Source: Stutzerimonas nosocomialis (GTDB lineage: Bacteria; Pseudomonadota; Gammaproteobacteria; Pseudomonadales; Pseudomonadaceae). Taken from it: a stretch of DNA of 64,000 nucleotides. Positions 1 to 8,765 of the stretch are shown one piece after another. Position numbers and translations under genes: made by a program. The DNA is taken from assembly GCF_005876855.1 (NCBI RefSeq), contig NZ_QLAE01000009.1, positions 62,001-126,000 on the forward strand, written 5' to 3'. The notes beneath the pieces are model-generated. The model worked only from the letters and a program-made list of their open reading frames with translations, did not search any database and had not been told where the DNA came from. Numbering within the stretch: the stretch's first letter is position 1; every line of letters begins with the position of its first letter.

Positions 1-572
1 ATCTGCGTCGGGTTGGCGCCCAGCGCGTTGAAGGTGTCCTGGAACAGCGGCGAGCCGACCACGCGAATCTTCAGGCCCTTGAGATCGGCCGGCGCGCGCA
101 GCGCACGGGCCGAGTTGGAGATCTGCCGGAAGCCGTTCTCGCCCCAGGCCAGCGGGACGATGCCGCGCTTCTCGATGGCCTCGAAGGCGAGCACACCGGC
201 CTTGCCGCCGGTGATGGCGTCCAGGTCGGCGCTGTCGTTCATCAGGAACGGCAGCGAGAACAGATTGAGTTCCTGCACCTGGGGCGACCAGTTGATGGTC
301 GAGCCGACCGCCATGTCGATCAGGCCCGAGCGCATCGCGGAGAACTCCTTGGTCTGGTCCCCGGCCACCAGCTGGGCGTTGGGGTAGACGCGCAGGGTGA
401 TGCGGCCCTCGGAGCGTTCGTTGACCAGGTCGGCCCACTTCTGCGCCGCCTGGCCCCAGGGGAAGGCGTCCGACAGGACGGTGGACACCGAATACTCGCG
501 GGCCTGCGCGACGAAAGTGGCGGACAGCGCGGCGGCAGCGGCCAGCGCAGTGAAATAGCGGGACAGTTTCAT
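1..572 (-). CDS. TRAP transporter solute-binding protein, DctP family (C-terminus cut by window edge)
   Basis: Periplasmic binding component of a tripartite ATP-independent (TRAP) transporter, which captures a carboxylate-type solute for a DctQM membrane pair that would lie beyond the left edge. About 190 residues are visible. A 24-residue signal peptide (MKLSRYFTALAAAAA, cleavage after AQA) is followed by YSVSTVLSDAFPWGQAA, then SEGRITLRVYPNAQL and LKGLKIRVVGSPLFQDTF, the order and wording typical of the DctP family. The start is the ATG whose complement lies at 570-572; nothing upstream extends it convincingly. The substrate cannot be told from this fragment. The gene is divergent from the esterase downstream. 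Confidence 0.88.
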   Translation of the reverse strand, partial: MKLSRYFTALAAAAALSATFVAQAREYSVSTVLSDAFPWGQAAQKWADLVNERSEGRITLRVYPNAQLVAGDQTKEFSAMRSGLIDMAVGSTINWSPQVQELNLFSLPFLMNDSADLDAITGGKAGVLAFEAIEKRGIVPLAWGENGFRQISNSARALRAPADLKGLKIRVVGSPLFQDTFNALGANPTQ

Positions 573-984
573 GATGGCGTCCTAGGATCGTGGGTCTGTT
601 GTCTTTTTTATGCGAGCAGCCACGGCCGTGGTCGGCAGTGGCGATCCGTGGCAACAGGATAGTCGCCGGGCGGCGCCGGATAGGCGCGGGAGAAGGGACG
701 CGGGGGCTGAAGGATGGATCGACAGCGCGTGTTCGAGGGGCGTCACCGGCCGAGCTGCCTTGTGGGCAATACGGCAGCCTGGCTCAGGCCAGACGGGTGC
801 AATATCGCAGAACGTGACCGGGAGCGCCATTACCGGCGCTCCCCGCGGGCGCGTCAGGGTCCTGGCCTGAAGGATGCATCGCTCGACCGATACCGGCCGC
901 CTGCCGGACTAAATCTGCTCGCCGTGCAGCACCTTCTGCTGCCAACGGGTCGAATCTGTTAGACATGGCTTCCCGGAGGTGGAT
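573..984. other. Intergenic region between divergent genes, with one hairpin
   Basis: About 410 bases with no convincing gene; the short overlapping frames here look like GC-bias artefacts. It must hold the promoters of the TRAP binding protein and the esterase. The only clear structure is a 9-bp perfect stem GGGAGCGCC/GGCGCTCCC at 820-828 and 835-843 with a 6-base loop, without a following T-run. Confidence 0.6.
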
Positions 985-1638
985 ATGCCCGACATTCGAT
1001 TTCAACGGATTGACACTGCAACCCTGCCCTGCCTCATGACGGTGCCCGAAGGCACCCCTCCGCCCAGCGGATGGCCCCTGCTCTGCTTCCTGCACGGCTA
1101 TGGCGAAGCCGCACCGCTCCCGATCGAACAGGGCCTGACCCGCCACGGCCCCTGGCACGAAGCCGTCCCCGGGGAGATCCACCAGCGCTTCATCATCATC
1201 GCGCCGCAGCTGCCCCAGGCCGGCGACTACTGGAAACTGGTGGCCGGCGACGTCGAGGTCCTGGTGCGCCGCGCCCTGCTCGAACAGCAGGGCGACCCGT
1301 CGCGCTGCTACCTGTGCGGCTTCAGCTTCGGCGGCAACGGCGTGTTCGACATCGCGCTGAGCCAGCCGGGCCAATGGGCCGCGCTGTGGACCGTCGACCC
1401 GACGCGCGCGCCCCAGGTGCCGCTGCCCCATCCGCTGTGGGTGTCGATCGGGCAGGTCACCCGCCGGCTGCAGGCGCGCTTCATCCAGACGCTGCACCTG
1501 CAGCCGGTCACCGAGGAAGAGCCCAGCGGCGAGCGCCTGTACCTCGACGAAGGCGCGGACCACGTCAACTCGGCACGGCTGGCGTTCGCCGACCGGCGCA
1601 TCTATGCCTGGCTGCTGCGCCACCGCAGCGCCGGCTGA
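985..1638 (+). CDS. Alpha/beta-hydrolase, predicted esterase (phospholipase/carboxylesterase type)
   Basis: A 217-residue cytoplasmic hydrolase without a signal peptide. The oxyanion-hole region FLHGYGE is near residue 36, the nucleophile elbow GFSFGG around residue 113, and a late GADHVN supplies the likely catalytic histidine. This order fits the predicted-esterase/dienelactone-hydrolase branch of the fold. I chose the ATG at 985 because GGAGG at 975-979 sits five bases upstream; a GTG at 979 overlaps that ribosome-binding site and is less likely. It stands alone, five bases from a small convergent gene. The natural substrate is unknown. Confidence 0.8.
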   Translation: MPDIRFQRIDTATLPCLMTVPEGTPPPSGWPLLCFLHGYGEAAPLPIEQGLTRHGPWHEAVPGEIHQRFIIIAPQLPQAGDYWKLVAGDVEVLVRRALLEQQGDPSRCYLCGFSFGGNGVFDIALSQPGQWAALWTVDPTRAPQVPLPHPLWVSIGQVTRRLQARFIQTLHLQPVTEEEPSGERLYLDEGADHVNSARLAFADRRIYAWLLRHRSAG

Positions 1639-1643
1639 CCGCA

Positions 1644-1811
1644 TCACGGGCCGGGCGGCGGTTCGTCCCGGCCCCGCTTGCGGCGGATGTTGATCAGCGA
1701 CACCACGGCCAGCGCGATCATCAGCCCCGCCATGTCGTAGCTGCCGCGTCCGAGGTAGCCGAGCGCCGCCACCGCGCAGACGGTCAGGCCCAGCCAACTG
1801 ATGAAATTCAT
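1644..1811 (-). CDS. Small inner-membrane protein, about 55 residues
   Basis: A 55-residue protein with two hydrophobic stretches (ISWLGLTVCAVAALGYL and YDMAGLMIALAVVSLINI) and a basic tail RRKRGRDEPPPGP, so probably two membrane helices with the tail in the cytoplasm. The start at 1811 was chosen over the longer frame because AGAGGAG precedes it at a normal distance and the upstream residues are not hydrophobic. It is divergent from the binding lipoprotein at 1976. I do not recognise a family and assign no function. Confidence 0.55.
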   Translation of the reverse strand: MNFISWLGLTVCAVAALGYLGRGSYDMAGLMIALAVVSLINIRRKRGRDEPPPGP

Positions 1812-1927
1812 GTCCCGCTCCTCTGCCCTGGTGAGGGTTGGACCACCCGGCGCCAGGGTTGGCACCGACCGTTGCGCTTGCATTCTTTACACCTGCACGG
1901 ACCCTGCGCAGCGCGCCGCGCCTCGCT

Positions 1928-1947
1928 GTAATGATATGGTTTCTCAC
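1928..1947. promoter_or_regulatory. Possible Fur box upstream of the siderophore-type binding protein
   Basis: The left half, TAATGATA, matches the core of the Fur 19-mer; the right half is poor. It lies about 30 bases before the GTG start of an iron-complex-type binding lipoprotein, which makes iron control plausible but not established. Confidence 0.3.
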
Positions 1948-1975
1948 TTGCAAACGACCGAGGAGATTCCCACCC

Positions 1976-2908
1976 GTGAAAAAGCTCGCCCTGTCCGCTT
2001 CGATGCTGCTGGCGCTCACCGCCTGCAGCAGCTCGCCCGACGCGCCCACGCCGCCTGCGACCAGCGCCGGTCTGAGCGTCGGCCAGCCCGACGGCACCCA
2101 GATCGTCGTGCCTCGCAACCCGCGCAAGGTCGTGAGTTTCGACTTTGGTAGCGTCGATACGCTGGTCGCCCTCGGCCTGGGCGATCGCATCGCGGCCACC
2201 CCGTCGGGCGTTCCGGCCTACCTGCAGAGCAGCCTGCCCGCCCGGGCCGATGCCGGCAGCATGAAGGAGCCGGACCACGCGGCCCTGCGCCGGCTGAATC
2301 CGGACGTGATCATGATCACCGGGCGCCAGGGCGAGGAAGGCCAGGCGCTGGCCAAGATCGCCCCGACGCTGGACATGAGCATCAATGCACGGGACTACCT
2401 GAGCGGCTTCGAGCACAACGTCCTGACCCTAGGCTCGATGTTCGACAAGCTGCCCGAAGCCCAGCAGCAGCTGCGGGTGATGGCCGCCAAGATAGGCCAG
2501 GCCCATTCCCGCGTCGCGAATTCCGGACGGCGGACGCTGGTGCTGACCCACAACGCCGGCAACTTCTCGCCCACCGAACAGCCGCTGATCTACTCGGTCC
2601 TGCAGGCGCCGCGCGCCTTGCCGGCTCCGCCAGCCCCCAAGCCCGGCGAGCCGCGTCAGCGTCCGCAACCGGTGGACCTCGAACAAGTCCTGGCGGCCGA
2701 CCCGCAGGTGATCTTCATCATCGACCGCAGCGCGGCCATCGGCGCCGAGCCGCTGAGCAGCGAAGCCCTGCGCGCCTCGCCGCTGAGCCGCACCAGCGCC
2801 GGACGTGAGGGCCGCATCGTCTACCTGACTCCCGCCCTGTGGTATCTCTCGGGCGGCGGGCTGCTGAGCATGAGCCTGCAACTGGACGAGGCCGCCGCGG
2901 CCTACTGA
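1976..2908 (+). CDS. Iron-siderophore-type ABC transporter substrate-binding lipoprotein
   Basis: A 310-residue member of the Peripla_BP_2 (FepB/FatB-like) family, predicted to bind a ferric-siderophore or related metal complex in the periplasm. A short signal peptide ends in a lipobox (LLALTAC followed by SSS), so the mature protein is lipid-anchored. The core motifs RNPRKVVSFDFGSVDTLVALG, LNPDVIMITGR and LAADPQVIFIID are typical of the two lobes. The GTG at 1976 is preceded by AGGAG at 1961-1965; the longer frame upstream is not credible because the signal peptide begins here. No permease or ATPase gene lies beside it, so it must work with a transporter encoded elsewhere. Its end overlaps the convergent MBL gene by seven bases. 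Confidence 0.82.
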   Translation: MKKLALSASMLLALTACSSSPDAPTPPATSAGLSVGQPDGTQIVVPRNPRKVVSFDFGSVDTLVALGLGDRIAATPSGVPAYLQSSLPARADAGSMKEPDHAALRRLNPDVIMITGRQGEEGQALAKIAPTLDMSINARDYLSGFEHNVLTLGSMFDKLPEAQQQLRVMAAKIGQAHSRVANSGRRTLVLTHNAGNFSPTEQPLIYSVLQAPRALPAPPAPKPGEPRQRPQPVDLEQVLAADPQVIFIIDRSAAIGAEPLSSEALRASPLSRTSAGREGRIVYLTPALWYLSGGGLLSMSLQLDEAAAAY

Positions 2909-3780
2909 GGCATCCGACCGGCAGCCGCCGCCGTGGCGGCTGCCCTTGGCGGCTGACCGGCCCGCATGCGCTCCAGCTCCCGGGCGTCGTGGCTGCAGAA
3001 CAGGCTCACTTCGTCCTTGTGCTCGAGCGAGAGCATCCACAGGCGGTGCTGATTGGCCAGCCGCGCGCTGCGGTCGACCTCCATCATCCGCTGGTAGAAC
3101 GCCAGCCCCGGCGTGCAGTGGCGGTCGACCTGGCCGACTTCCTCGCGATAGAAATACGCATCGCCCGCATGCAGCAGCCAGCCCTCCGTGGTCTGCAACG
3201 CCACGCCCGCATGCCCGTGGGTATGGCCGGTCAGCGGAATCAGCAGGATTTCCGGCGGCAACCCCGCCAGCTCGCGCACCGCCTGGAAGCCGAACCAGGT
3301 GTCGCCGCCCGGCTGGTAGAACTGCCAGTCGCGCACCTCGTCCCACTGTTTTTCCCGGTAGCGGTTGCGGCCGATGATGCTGCGCGCCGTCCGGGCCGCA
3401 TCCATCTCGCGCTGCAGCACGTGCACCTTCGCCTGGGGGAAATCCTCGAGCCCGCCGGCGTGATCGAAATCCAGATGGGTCAGGACGATGTGGCGCACGT
3501 CCTCCGGCGCGAAGCCGAGCTGCTTCACCTGCTCCAGCGCCGTGTAGCGCCGCTCGAACCGGATGTTGTTGAATAGGATGAAGAACGGGCTCAGGCGCTT
3601 GCGTGGCGTGGCCACGTCGCAGCTGCCGAAGCCGGTGTCCACCAGCACCAGGCCGTGATGATCGGTTTCGATCAGCAGGCAGTGGCAGACCAGGCTGGCG
3701 GTCAGCCCTTTGCTGAAACCATCGAACAGGGCCCCGCCCACGGGACACATGCAGCCACAGTTCAGATGATGAACGCGCAT
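2902..3780 (-). CDS. MBL-fold metallo-hydrolase
   Basis: A 292-residue metallo-beta-lactamase-fold hydrolase. The signature THLDFDHAGG (metal ligands His102, Asp104, Asp106 and His107) is followed by TGHTHGHAG and LLHAGDAYF, which should supply the remaining metal ligands. The layout resembles lactonase-type MBL proteins, including those that open acyl-homoserine lactones, but MBL substrates cannot be assigned from sequence alone. A GGGGGAAG ribosome-binding site precedes the ATG. The C-terminus is an Ala/Pro-rich tail (about residues 273-292). It has no signal peptide, so it is probably cytoplasmic. Confidence 0.82.
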   Translation of the reverse strand: MRVHHLNCGCMCPVGGALFDGFSKGLTASLVCHCLLIETDHHGLVLVDTGFGSCDVATPRKRLSPFFILFNNIRFERRYTALEQVKQLGFAPEDVRHIVLTHLDFDHAGGLEDFPQAKVHVLQREMDAARTARSIIGRNRYREKQWDEVRDWQFYQPGGDTWFGFQAVRELAGLPPEILLIPLTGHTHGHAGVALQTTEGWLLHAGDAYFYREEVGQVDRHCTPGLAFYQRMMEVDRSARLANQHRLWMLSLEHKDEVSLFCSHDARELERMRAGQPPRAAATAAAAGRMPQ

Positions 3781-3913
3781 GGAAGGCTTCCCCCCGGCTG
3801 TTATAAATCGAACCTCGGCCCGGCCCGCGGCCTCATAGTCATGAGAGAAATCCCGGCGAAGGGAAGTTCAGCGAGCCCGCCGAACGTCGCCTTGCCTGCG
3901 AACGGAGGAACCG

Positions 3914-5281
3914 ATGCCCCGCCTGGTCTACCGGATGCTCTGCTGCCTGGGCCTGCTGCTGGGGCTCAACGCGCCGCTGCTGGCCGCCGCGCTGGCCGCC
4001 GCGCCGGTCGTCCTGCTGGACGTCGAAGGAGCGATCGGGCCGGCCAGCGCCGGCTACATCGAACGCGGCCTGGAGCACGCGGCGGACGAAGGCGCGCAGC
4101 TGGTGGTCCTGCAGCTCGACACCCCCGGCGGCCTGGACAGCGCCATGCGCAGCATCAACCAGGCGATCCTGGCGAGCCCGGTTCCGGTCGCCACCTACGT
4201 CACCCCCAGCGGCGCCCGTGCCGCCAGCGCCGGCACCTACATGCTCTACGCCAGCCACATCGCCGCCATGGCGCCGGGGACCAACCTCGGCGCGGCGACA
4301 CCGGTGGCCATTGGCGGGCCCGGCTCGCCCGCCGGCGGCGAACCCGCCGACAAGCCCGCCGAACCCGACGCCATGGGCAGGAAACAGGTCAACGACGCCT
4401 CGGCCTATATCCGCGGCCTGGCGCAACTGCGCGGGCGCAACGCCGACTGGGCCGAACAGGCGGTGCGCGAGGCGGTGAGCCTGTCGGCCAGCGAAGCGCT
4501 GGAACTGAAGGTCATCGACCACGTGGCCCGCGACGTCGACCACCTGCTCCAGCAGCTCGACGGCACCACCCTGACCCTGGCCGCCGGCCCGGTCACCCTG
4601 CGCACGGCCGACGCCACGCTCATCCACCACGACCCGGACTGGCGGGTGAAGCTGCTCGCCGTGATCACCAACCCCAGCATCGCGCTGATCCTGATGATGA
4701 TCGGCATCTACGGGCTGATCTTCGAGTTCTCCAGCCCGGGCGTGGGCGTCGGCGGCGTGCTGGGCAGCATCTGCCTGATCCTCGCGTTCTATGCCCTGCA
4801 GATGCTGCCGGTGAGCTATGCCGGGCTCGCGCTGATCCTGCTCGGCATCGGTTTCATGGCCGCCGAGGCGTTGCTGCCCAGTTTCGGCGTGCTCGGCATT
4901 GGCGGCGCGGCCGCCTTCGTCGCGGGTGCCGTGATGCTGATGGACACCGACGCGCCGGGCTTCGGCATCCCGCTGGGGCTGATCCTGACCCTCGCGGTGG
5001 TCAGCGCGGTGACCATCTTCGCCATCCTGTTCATGGCCGTGCGTGCCCGGCAGCGCGCGCCGCTGGGCGGCGATGCCGAGCTCATCGGCCACCTGACCCC
5101 CGTCACCGGGGTGCGCGAGGACGATCCGCGCCAGGGCTGGGTGATGCTGCGCGGCGAACAATGGCAGGTCCACAGCCAGGCGCCGTTGCTGCCGGGCCAG
5201 CAGGTCCGGGTGACGGCGCGCAACGGTCTGAAGCTGGACGTAACCGCGGCTGACCAACAGCCGCCCAGAGGAGGCAACTGA
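3914..5281 (+). CDS. NfeD-family membrane-bound serine protease (ClpP class)
   Basis: A 455-residue full-length NfeD protein. A signal peptide or first helix (residues 1-29) leads into a ClpP-like protease domain with [11 protein letters not shown] and the nucleophile in AASAGTYM (about Ser105). Lys157 in [12 protein letters not shown] is the probable general base of the Ser-Lys dyad. A block of four to five membrane helices follows (about residues 225-375), then a C-terminal NfeD OB-fold domain (about 385-445). The ATG at 3914 has GGAGG eight bases upstream. Its stop overlaps the slipin start (TGATG). Such pairs are known to act together, the protease cleaving the C-terminus of its partner stomatin in archaeal homologues. 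Confidence 0.92.
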   Translation: MPRLVYRMLCCLGLLLGLNAPLLAAALAAAPVVLLDVEGAIGPASAGYIERGLEHAADEGAQLVVLQLDTPGGLDSAMRSINQAILASPVPVATYVTPSGARAASAGTYMLYASHIAAMAPGTNLGAATPVAIGGPGSPAGGEPADKPAEPDAMGRKQVNDASAYIRGLAQLRGRNADWAEQAVREAVSLSASEALELKVIDHVARDVDHLLQQLDGTTLTLAAGPVTLRTADATLIHHDPDWRVKLLAVITNPSIALILMMIGIYGLIFEFSSPGVGVGGVLGSICLILAFYALQMLPVSYAGLALILLGIGFMAAEALLPSFGVLGIGGAAAFVAGAVMLMDTDAPGFGIPLGLILTLAVVSAVTIFAILFMAVRARQRAPLGGDAELIGHLTPVTGVREDDPRQGWVMLRGEQWQVHSQAPLLPGQQVRVTARNGLKLDVTAADQQPPRGGN

Positions 5282-6069
5282 TGGGTTTCGAAATGAGTTT
5301 CTTGGTGCTGGCGTTCCTGGTGATCGGATTGCTCGCCTCGACCTTCCGCATCCTGCGCGAGTACGAGCGCGGCGTGGTGTTCCAGCTCGGGCGCTTCTGG
5401 AAGGTCAAGGGCCCCGGGCTGATCATGGTCATCCCCGGGCTGCAGCAGATGGTGCGGGTCGAGCTGCGCACCCTGGTGCTCGACGTGCCGACCCAGGACG
5501 TGATCTCCCGCGACAACGTCTCGGTCAAGGTCAACGCGGTGGTCTACTACCGGGTGGTCGATGCGCAGAAGGCGATCATCCAGGTCGAGGATTACCACTC
5601 GGCGACCAGCCAGCTGGCCCAGACCACCCTGCGCGCGGTGCTCGGCAAGCATGACCTGGACGACATGCTGGCCGAGCGCGAACAGCTCAACAACGACATC
5701 CAGTCGGTGCTCGATGCGCAGACCGACGCCTGGGGCATCAAGGTGGCCAACGTGGAGATCAAGCACGTCGACCTCGACGAATCCATGGTGCGCGCCATCG
5801 CCCGCCAGGCCGAGGCCGAACGCGAACGCCGCGCCAAGGTCATTCATGCCGAGGGCGAGCTGCAGGCCTCGGAAAAGCTGATGCAGGCCGCCGAGATGCT
5901 CGGCCGGCAATCCGGCGCCATGCAGCTGCGCTACATGCAGACCCTGAGCAACATCGCCGCGGACAAGAACTCCACCATCGTCTTCCCGCTGCCGATCGAG
6001 CTGCTGCAAGGGCTTTCGGCGCTGACGTCGAAAACCATCAAGACCACTCCCGACACGGACAAGCCATGA
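5281..6069 (+). CDS. Slipin / stomatin-like SPFH-domain membrane protein
   Basis: A 262-residue stomatin homologue: an N-terminal membrane helix (residues 5-20, [14 protein letters not shown]), then the SPFH domain ([15 protein letters not shown] through [12 protein letters not shown]), and an Ala/Glu-rich coiled coil (about residues 180-220, [20 protein letters not shown]). Slipins form ring-like oligomers on membrane microdomains. The gene is translationally coupled to the NfeD protease upstream and to the LEA-type lipoprotein downstream (ATGA at 6066), so all three are probably one operon for envelope maintenance. Confidence 0.93.
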   Translation: MGFEMSFLVLAFLVIGLLASTFRILREYERGVVFQLGRFWKVKGPGLIMVIPGLQQMVRVELRTLVLDVPTQDVISRDNVSVKVNAVVYYRVVDAQKAIIQVEDYHSATSQLAQTTLRAVLGKHDLDDMLAEREQLNNDIQSVLDAQTDAWGIKVANVEIKHVDLDESMVRAIARQAEAERERRAKVIHAEGELQASEKLMQAAEMLGRQSGAMQLRYMQTLSNIAADKNSTIVFPLPIELLQGLSALTSKTIKTTPDTDKP

Positions 6070-6572
6070 CCCACCGCTCCCTCGTACTGCCCCTCTCGCT
6101 CGCCCGCGGCCTGCTCGGCGCGCTGCTCGCCCTGACCCTGCTCAGCGGCTGCGCCGCCTTCACCCAGCGCGACCCGCTGAACATCCAGGTCGCGGGAATC
6201 GAACCGCTGCCCGGCGAGGGGCTCGAGCTGCGCCTGGCGGTGAAGCTGCGCCTGCAGAACCCCAACGATTCGGAGATCGACTACAACGGCGTGGCGCTGG
6301 ACCTGGAAGTCAACGGCCGCCGCCTGGCCAGCGGTGTCAGCGACCAGAGCGGGCGCGTCACGCGCTTCGGCGAGACGGTGCTGACCGTGCCGGTGACCAT
6401 CTCGGCGTTCTCGGCGGCCCGCCAGGCCTTGGGCGTCGCCGAGGCCGGCGGCATGCAGGAGGTGCCCTACGTGCTGCGCGGCAAGCTCGCCGGCGGGCTG
6501 CTCGGGACAGTGCGTTTCACCGAGAAGGGCACCTTCGACCTGTCCGCCGCGACGGGCGGGATCTACCGCTGA
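6066..6572 (+). CDS. LEA type-2 (WHy-domain) family lipoprotein
   Basis: A 168-residue protein whose signal peptide ends in LLSGC, a clear lipobox, so it is a predicted lipoprotein. The mature part (about residues 45-160) reads as a LEA_2/WHy immunoglobulin-like domain ([18 protein letters not shown] is the family hallmark). In plants and bacteria this domain is linked to stress tolerance; its molecular job is unknown. It overlaps the slipin stop by four bases (ATGA) and closes the nfeD-slipin operon. Confidence 0.82.
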   Translation: MTHRSLVLPLSLARGLLGALLALTLLSGCAAFTQRDPLNIQVAGIEPLPGEGLELRLAVKLRLQNPNDSEIDYNGVALDLEVNGRRLASGVSDQSGRVTRFGETVLTVPVTISAFSAARQALGVAEAGGMQEVPYVLRGKLAGGLLGTVRFTEKGTFDLSAATGGIYR

Positions 6573-6603
6573 GCGCCCGTCCAGCCAGCGTCATAGCGGC
6601 GTC

Positions 6604-7008
6604 TCACCACAGCATGAGGCCGTAGCCCACCACCCCGAGCCCGAAGCCCATCTGGGCCGTGAGCAGCGCCCGGATGGCGAAGGTGTAACTGACCACCGGA
6701 TTGTTGCCCTGCGCATCCAGGGCGAACAGGCGGTAGCTTTCCGGATAGTCGGCCTCGATTTCCCGCAAGGCCAGGATGGTGATGCTCAGCAGTTGCCGGC
6801 TGCGGGCATCGACCAGCCAGAACACGGCGGCCAGCAGGACGGTAAAGAGGCCCAGCAGTATCAGCAGGCCCGGCGAGAAGCCCCGCTCCAGGGCGGTCAG
6901 CACGCCTCCGTCGGCGAAGATCGCCAGCAGCACGAAGAAGTTGAACCCGCGCAGGCGCTGCTCGGCATTGAGCTTGAAATGCGCCCAGACAAACCCTCGA
7001 CTGTCCAC
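6604..7008 (-). CDS. Uncharacterised membrane protein, about 134 residues
   Basis: Three predicted membrane helices: FNFFVLLAIFADGG, LLILLGLFTVLLAAVFWLV and a C-terminal MGFGLGVVGYGLMLW. A polar middle segment contains LREIEADYPESYRLF. I chose the GTG at 7008 because AGGGGA lies six bases upstream; an ATG at 7044 in the same frame has no comparable site and would add 12 residues, and an even longer TTG start at 7152 looks unlikely. No family recognised. It converges with the LEA-type lipoprotein gene. Confidence 0.6.
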   Translation of the reverse strand: MDSRGFVWAHFKLNAEQRLRGFNFFVLLAIFADGGVLTALERGFSPGLLILLGLFTVLLAAVFWLVDARSRQLLSITILALREIEADYPESYRLFALDAQGNNPVVSYTFAIRALLTAQMGFGLGVVGYGLMLW

Positions 7009-7210
7009 AGGCAATCCCCTATCGAAACGGCCGTCGCCGTACATGAGAGCGCGGCCGCCGGCGATAAATCCCGGCACGGATGCGCAAGGCGCGGCGGATT
7101 GTTCATGCACGGGAAACGGTGCATCCAGCGCCACGCACTTTATCCCGGCCAACGGTCACAACAGACTGAACTCTGGAGGCGGCGTCCGCTGCCTGAGACA
7201 GGAGAACCCG

Positions 7211-7948
7211 ATGAACACTGACCAGAAGATTGCCATTGTCACAGGGGCGTCGCGTGGTATCGGCCGCGCGATCGCCCTGCGGCTCGCCGCCGACGGTTTC
7301 GCGGTGGTGGTCAACTACGCCGGAAACAGAAGCGCGGCCGAGGAAGTGGTCGGCCTGATCGCCGAACAGGGCGGCAAGGCCTTCGCCGTGCAGGGCGATG
7401 TCGCCGAACTGGCGGACATGCAGCGGCTGTTCGAGGACACCACGCGCCGGTTCGGCCGGGTGGACGTGGTGGTCAACAATGCGGGCACCATGCCCTACCT
7501 GAAGATCGCCGAACTGGACCTGCAGGGGTTCGACGAGGTCGTGCGCACCAACCTGCGCGGGGCCTTCGTGGTGCTGGGCCTGGCCGCGCAGCACGTGGCC
7601 CAGGGCGGGCGGATCATTGCCCTGTCGACCAGCGTGATCGCCAAGGCGTTTCCCGCCTATGGGCCCTACATCGCGTCGAAGGCCGGCGTCGAGGGGCTGG
7701 TGCACGTGCTGGCGAACGAACTGCGGGGGCGCGCCATCACGGTCAACGCCGTCGCGCCGGGTCCGGTCCCGACCGAACTGTTTCTCAACGGCAAGACCGA
7801 CCAGCAGATCGAGCAGATCCGCCAGCTCGCGCCGCTCGAACGCCTCGGCACGCCGGAGGAAATCGCCGCCGCGGTGTCCTTCCTGGCCGGCCCGGACGGC
7901 AGCTGGGTCAACAGCCAGGTCATCCGGGCGAACGGCGGGTTCGCCTGA
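7211..7948 (+). CDS. SDR-family NAD(P)-dependent oxidoreductase
   Basis: A 245-residue classical short-chain dehydrogenase/reductase. It has the cofactor motif TGASRGIG (about residues 10-17), the structural NNAG motif, a catalytic serine in ALSTSV and the YIASK (YxxxK) active-site pair, ending in a normal VIRANGGFA C-terminus. The end of the first beta strand reads VVNYAGNRSAAEE, which suggests NADP preference. The ATG at 7211 follows AGGAGA. It is a single gene followed by a strong hairpin terminator; its substrate is unknown. Confidence 0.88.
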   Translation: MNTDQKIAIVTGASRGIGRAIALRLAADGFAVVVNYAGNRSAAEEVVGLIAEQGGKAFAVQGDVAELADMQRLFEDTTRRFGRVDVVVNNAGTMPYLKIAELDLQGFDEVVRTNLRGAFVVLGLAAQHVAQGGRIIALSTSVIAKAFPAYGPYIASKAGVEGLVHVLANELRGRAITVNAVAPGPVPTELFLNGKTDQQIEQIRQLAPLERLGTPEEIAAAVSFLAGPDGSWVNSQVIRANGGFA

Positions 7949-7965
7949 GCCGGCCACGCGCAAAA

Positions 7966-7988
7966 AAGGCCCCTGCTCGAGGGGCCTT
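7966..7988. terminator. Bidirectional intrinsic terminator
   Basis: A nine-bp perfect stem AAGGCCCCT/AGGGGCCTT with a five-base loop lies between the convergent SDR and DUF2790 genes. On the minus strand it is followed by a run of T, making it a good terminator for the DUF1097-DoxX-DUF2790 operon, and it can also stop the SDR transcript. Confidence 0.85.
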
Positions 7989-7995
7989 GTTCCGT

Positions 7996-8253
7996 TCAGT
8001 GATGCTGACACGCCTGGGAAAGCGTGCGGTGCACCGAGCGCCGCTCGGTTCCGTTGCTGTCGAGGTAGACCATGGCCTCGTCCACCACTTCGCACAGCTC
8101 GGTGGCGGGCTGTTCGATGCGCAACACACGGGCGATATCCAGGCGGTCGCCGTAGCGATACGACTCGGATTCGCCGCCCTCGGCCGCCTGTGAAGGACCT
8201 GCGAGCGCCAGCAGTGGCAGTACGAACAGGATGAAGGGGGCACGCTTGTTCAT
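7996..8253 (-). CDS. DUF2790 family small secreted protein
   Basis: An 85-residue protein with a signal peptide (cleavage after PSQA, about residue 23) and a short mature domain. The pattern RYGDRLDIARVL...VVDEAMVYLDSNGTE is that of DUF2790, a family common in Pseudomonas and of unknown function. The mature domain is periplasmic or outside the cell. It is the last gene of a three-gene operon; its ATG overlaps the DoxX stop by four bases. Confidence 0.8.
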   Translation of the reverse strand: MNKRAPFILFVLPLLALAGPSQAAEGGESESYRYGDRLDIARVLRIEQPATELCEVVDEAMVYLDSNGTERRSVHRTLSQACQHH

Positions 8254-8765
8254 GGAGAGACACCGTTAGAAGATTGCGTGACAGAAACGCTCTGCGCCTT
8301 GAGGGAAGGGGTCGCCAGGCGACTATCCAGCGAGTGGACGCCCGGACCGCGCAGCACGAGGTAGAGCGAAAGCACCAGCATCAGCAGCGGATACTCGATG
8401 CCTCGATCGATCCAGGCCCAGGTCGGCGCCAGGATGTAGACGATGGCCAGCATCTGGATCGCCATCAGCGCCGCGACCACCCGGGTCGCCAGGCCGACGG
8501 CGAGCATCAGGCCGCCGAGGCCCTCCAGCAGCGCGACCATCAGGGCGAAGGTGCCCGGAAAGGGCAGACGGAGCACCTCGTCGATCAGCCGCGTCGAGGC
8601 GGCCATCGGGTCCCCCATCGAGCCGTGCGCCTGGCCGAGCAGCTTGGGCAGCCCGTGGGTCACCATGATCGCTCCGTAGGTCGCACGCAGCAGCGCGTAG
8701 GCGATCGCCTCACCCCGCGCCGCGCCGGGTGTCGCCAGGGCAGCGAACAGACTGAGCAGTTTCAT
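8250..8765 (-). CDS. DoxX family membrane protein
   Basis: A 171-residue DoxX-family integral membrane protein with four hydrophobic helices: YALLRATYGAIMVTHG, FALMVALLEGLGGLMLAVGLA, ALMAIQMLAIVYILA and PLLMLVLSLYLVL. The first helix carries the THGLPKLLG signature. Family members occur in oxidoreductase complexes and stress responses, but the precise role is open. It is coupled by four-base overlaps to DUF1097 upstream and DUF2790 downstream. Confidence 0.85.
   Translation of the reverse strand: MKLLSLFAALATPGAARGEAIAYALLRATYGAIMVTHGLPKLLGQAHGSMGDPMAASTRLIDEVLRLPFPGTFALMVALLEGLGGLMLAVGLATRVVAALMAIQMLAIVYILAPTWAWIDRGIEYPLLMLVLSLYLVLRGPGVHSLDSRLATPSLKAQSVSVTQSSNGVSP

Noticed and set aside
820-843. 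Nine-bp hairpin in the first intergenic gap considered as a terminator
   Set aside because: It lies between divergent genes, where no transcript should end, and no T-run follows.
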